The notes under the pieces are model-generated. The model was not told where the DNA came from and searched no databases. It was given only the letters and a program-made list of their open reading frames with translations. Both the position numbers and the translations under genes were made by a program. 64,000 bases of DNA from an uncultured Muribaculaceae bacterium (GTDB lineage Bacteria > Bacteroidota > Bacteroidia > Bacteroidales > Muribaculaceae), in NCBI GenBank assembly GCA_910589425.1, contig CAJUSZ010000009.1, forward strand, positions 17,463 to 81,462. The letters are read 5' to 3'. Shown piece by piece: positions 61,768 through 64,000 of this stretch (the first letter of the stretch is position 1; each line of letters begins with the position of its first letter).

Positions 61768-62465
61768 TGGCAGCTTCCCGACCGATCATATCCCTCGACG
61801 ATGTCTGTGTGCGTTTCGACAGGCGCGACGTCCTGTCGCATGTGGACCTGACAATATCGAAAGGTGAGTTTGTCGCTATTACCGGCCCGAACGGTGGCGG
61901 CAAGACCACGTTACTTCGTGTTTTGCTGAAACTGCTGAAACCTACTTCGGGCAAGGTGCGCTATATCTCCGGCGGACATGATGTGAAAAGTCTCCACATC
62001 GGTTATCTCCCCCAGAAAAACATGATCGACACGCGTTTTCCCATCTCAGTGCGCGAAACGGTGTGGAGCGGACTGCTGACAGGGTATTTCGGCGGCAGAA
62101 ACGCCGCCGACTTTCGGCGTTTCGACCGCGCGGTGGAGCTGACCGGTATCGATAGCATCCTGGACCGCACTGTCGGCGATCTGTCTGGCGGTCAGCTTCA
62201 GCGGACATTGATGGCCCGGGCGATAGTCAGTGAACCGGATGTGTTGGTTCTTGACGAACCTCTGTCATACGTGGATAAGCGGTTTGAGCATCAGATCTAC
62301 GGCATGATGGAGGAATTGAGCCGGCACGCCACCGTCATTTTGGTAAGCCACGAGATGTCTGTGATCTCAGGCATGGCCGACAGGCATCTGATTGTGGATC
62401 AGACTGTGCATGAATGCGGTGCCTTGCATCATTACGTGCCCGGGGAATGCGACGATAACATCTGA
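61764..62465 (+). CDS. metal-type ABC transporter ATP-binding protein (ZnuC-like)
   Basis: A 233-residue ABC ATPase. Walker A is GPNGGGKTTLLR near residue 38-49, the signature DLSGGQLQRTLMARAI near 138, Walker B VLVLDEPLS near 161-169 and the switch His in LVSHE near 193. It is closest in layout to ZnuC/MntB-type ATPases. It overlaps the binding-protein gene by 4 bp. A matching ZnuB-type permease is not found next to it: the next gene, 7 bp on, is an unrelated nucleoside-gate protein. Confidence 0.92.
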   Translation: MMAASRPIISLDDVCVRFDRRDVLSHVDLTISKGEFVAITGPNGGGKTTLLRVLLKLLKPTSGKVRYISGGHDVKSLHIGYLPQKNMIDTRFPISVRETVWSGLLTGYFGGRNAADFRRFDRAVELTGIDSILDRTVGDLSGGQLQRTLMARAIVSEPDVLVLDEPLSYVDKRFEHQIYGMMEELSRHATVILVSHEMSVISGMADRHLIVDQTVHECGALHHYVPGECDDNI

Positions 62466-62472
62466 AATTACT

Positions 62473-63702
62473 ATGGTACTAAACTGGATATGGATAGCAT
62501 TCTTCTCGGTGGCGTTTCTGATGGCCGTGGGAAAGACTGTCTTCTGCGGCGATCTTGATGTGTGGTCGGCAATAATGAACAGTTCTTTCGATCAGGCAGC
62601 TTTCGCATTCGAGATCTCGCTCGGCCTTACCGGCGTCCTTACCTTATGGATGGGGATAATGAAGATCGGGGAGCGTGGCGGGGTGATAGAGTTTTTCGGA
62701 CGGCTGATCTCACCATTCTTCTCACGTCTTTTCCCCGGCATCCCTAAAGGCCATCCGGCTATGGGCGCGATATTCATGAACATATCCGCCAACATGCTTG
62801 GTCTCGACAATGCCGCGACTCCTATGGGACTACGGGCCATGCAGGAGATGCAGACCCTCAATCCGAAGAAAGACACGGCGACCGATGCTATGATAATGTT
62901 TCTGGTATTGAACAGTTCGGGCTTGTGTCTTATCCCGATCAGCATAATGATGTACCGCGCTCAGGGGGGCGCGGCTAATCCCACCGATATATTTATTCCG
63001 ATTCTGGTGGCTACGGCTGTGGCCACACTCGTGGGTCTTGTGGCGCTGTGCCTCAAGCAGCGCATCCGCATGGACGGGATTCTTTGGGCATGGCTTGGCG
63101 GAATCATGCTGACTGTGGGAGCCATAACATGGTTTTTTTCTACATTGCCGGCAGACAAGGTGCAGGTCTACAGTACATTCGCTGCCAATGTGATACTTTT
63201 CTCGGTAATAATTCTCTTTATAATCTCCGGAATAAGGAAAAGGCTGAATGTCTATGACACTTTCATAGAGGGAGCCAAGGAGGGTTTCCGCACAGCCGTT
63301 TCCATAATTCCCTATCTTGTGGCCATTCTTGTGGCCATAGGGATGTTCAGGGCATCCGGGGCGCTTGACGTGTTCACCGGTTGGGTGGAGCAGGGTGTTA
63401 CGGCGCTTGGATTTGACAGCGGTTGGGTTGGCGCGCTTCCCACGATGCTGATGAAACCTCTCAGTGGCTCCGGTTCATGCGCCATGATGCTCGATGTGAT
63501 GAAAGCCAACGGTCCGGATGCGTTCGTGAGCAAGGTTGCGGCGGCCGTTCGAGGATCGACCGACACCACCTTCTATATACTTGCTGTTTATTTTGGATCT
63601 GTCGGAGTCATGAAAACGCGTTATGCAGCCGGCTACGCCTTGCTTGCCGATGTGGTAGGGGCCGTTGCCGCCGTTGTTGTCAGCTATTTCTTTTTCGGCT
63701 AA
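62473..63702 (+). CDS. nucleoside-recognition (gate) domain membrane protein, SpmA-SpmB fusion type
   Basis: A 409-residue membrane protein with two nucleoside-gate (Gate) domains, like SpmA and SpmB joined in one chain. I start at 62473 (MVLNWIWIAFFSVAFL), just after the ATPase gene. First-half marker: FMNISANMLGLDNAATPMGLRAM near residue 100, the SpmA signature; second half: FREGAKEGFRTAVSIIPYLVAILVAI-type block near 275 and PLSGSGSCAMMLDVMKANGPDAF near 331, the SpmB signature (shown in pieces). About ten membrane spans. The name spore maturation is historical; no sporulation here. Transport substrate unknown. Confidence 0.85.
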   Translation: MVLNWIWIAFFSVAFLMAVGKTVFCGDLDVWSAIMNSSFDQAAFAFEISLGLTGVLTLWMGIMKIGERGGVIEFFGRLISPFFSRLFPGIPKGHPAMGAIFMNISANMLGLDNAATPMGLRAMQEMQTLNPKKDTATDAMIMFLVLNSSGLCLIPISIMMYRAQGGAANPTDIFIPILVATAVATLVGLVALCLKQRIRMDGILWAWLGGIMLTVGAITWFFSTLPADKVQVYSTFAANVILFSVIILFIISGIRKRLNVYDTFIEGAKEGFRTAVSIIPYLVAILVAIGMFRASGALDVFTGWVEQGVTALGFDSGWVGALPTMLMKPLSGSGSCAMMLDVMKANGPDAFVSKVAAAVRGSTDTTFYILAVYFGSVGVMKTRYAAGYALLADVVGAVAAVVVSYFFFG

Positions 63703-63982
63703 TAGATAATTAAGAATTTGCACGCTATTCATCAGGAGTGTGTTAAACCCAAACATACTCCTATTGCCATTATTGTAGATGTGAAATCATTCATCCATGC
63801 AATTGTTAATATATATTAATTGCAAATAGTGTATGTGTAATCTTAGTTAAAAAGATTATATGTTTGACAAAAGTTTTTATTTTAGGATAATCTTTATTTA
63901 ATTTGTGAATCTTTTAATACAATTAACCAAAAAATATATCAGACACTAAGAGCTTGTTTAAATTCGATTCAATAAAATTTTT
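63703..63982. other. 280-bp AT-rich intergenic region
   Basis: It holds an imperfect hairpin AGGAGTGTG/CATACTCCT (63734-63742, 63754-63762) just after the nucleoside-gate gene, possibly its terminator, and then AT-rich DNA with one TATGTTTG (TAnnTTTG, 63859-63866) on the plus strand. The GC content drops sharply. No gene is seen. Confidence 0.5.
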
Positions 63983-64000
63983 ATGGCAGCTAAATCAATC
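63983..64000 (+). CDS. start of an unidentified gene cut by the right edge
   Basis: The last bases read ATG followed by five codons (MAAKSI) in an open frame to the end of the window, following a long AT-rich leader. Six residues are too few to identify it. It may equally be chance. Confidence 0.25.

Noticed and set aside
1..64000. Search for tRNA, rRNA, CRISPR repeats, insertion sequences and phage genes
   Set aside because: None found by eye; the only phage-like hint is the short motif in the 84-residue protein at 35.7 kb.

Overview
This 64 kb window is chromosomal DNA of a Bacteroidales bacterium. A gut Muribaculaceae-type organism is my best guess, from moderate-to-high GC combined with Bacteroidota hallmarks; this is inference. 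The hallmarks are a PorU/PorV type IX secretion (T9SS) locus beside ispF, an rnfBCDGEA operon, a Bacteroides-type glycine N-acyltransferase, a TPR-membrane-AraC regulator, DUF4301 and DUF1015 proteins, and promoters of the Bacteroidota form TTTG-N19/20-TAnnTTTG. I see no rRNA, tRNA, CRISPR array, insertion sequence or intact prophage.

Layout. 1-25.8 kb is all on the minus strand: cysteine desulfidase (cut by the left edge), homocysteine methyltransferase, thymidine kinase, MATE pump, an ATP-grasp/LegB sugar pair, an overlapping lipoprotein-Wzi-GlsB-like envelope operon, a periplasmic SurA/PpiC-type isomerase, a CMP-sugar synthetase next to guaB, then a degenerate GT2, outer-membrane phospholipase A, a DcaP-like porin, a C1 peptidase, a GH3 acyl-adenylating enzyme, a nitroreductase, a TPR/AraC sensor-regulator, an inositol-phosphatase family enzyme, a small monooxygenase, an EamA transporter and rubredoxin. 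26-30.5 kb is plus strand: a Fur-family regulator that has lost its usual sensing ligands, purA, DUF1015 and an MFS transporter. 30.5-56.4 kb is mainly minus strand: a non-catalytic GH35-like protein, valS, manA, a GNAT, an SGNH hydrolase, a SprT-like protease, a DoxX-like protein, ispF-porV-PorU2-FAH-PorU1-GH25, a PatB C-S lyase, the Rnf operon and RseC. Two overlapping small genes run the other way at 35.7-36.1 kb. 57-63.7 kb is plus strand: DUF4301, an alpha/beta hydrolase, trpS, a metal-type ABC binding protein and ATPase, and a nucleoside-gate membrane protein.

How it fits together. Much of the window serves the cell envelope: T9SS sorting, capsule or glycan building, lipid turnover, porin and lysozyme. 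The rest is core metabolism (purine synthesis, Rnf energy conservation, tRNA charging, isoprenoids). Best candidates for something new: two divergent PorU-type C25 proteases in tandem around an FAH-family protein; the ligand-less Fur coupled to purA; a 193-bp nested palindrome upstream of guaB; a GT2 without its DxD; an orphan GH35 accessory-domain protein; a binding protein/ATPase pair without a permease; and an overlapping small-gene pair with a phage-like motif.
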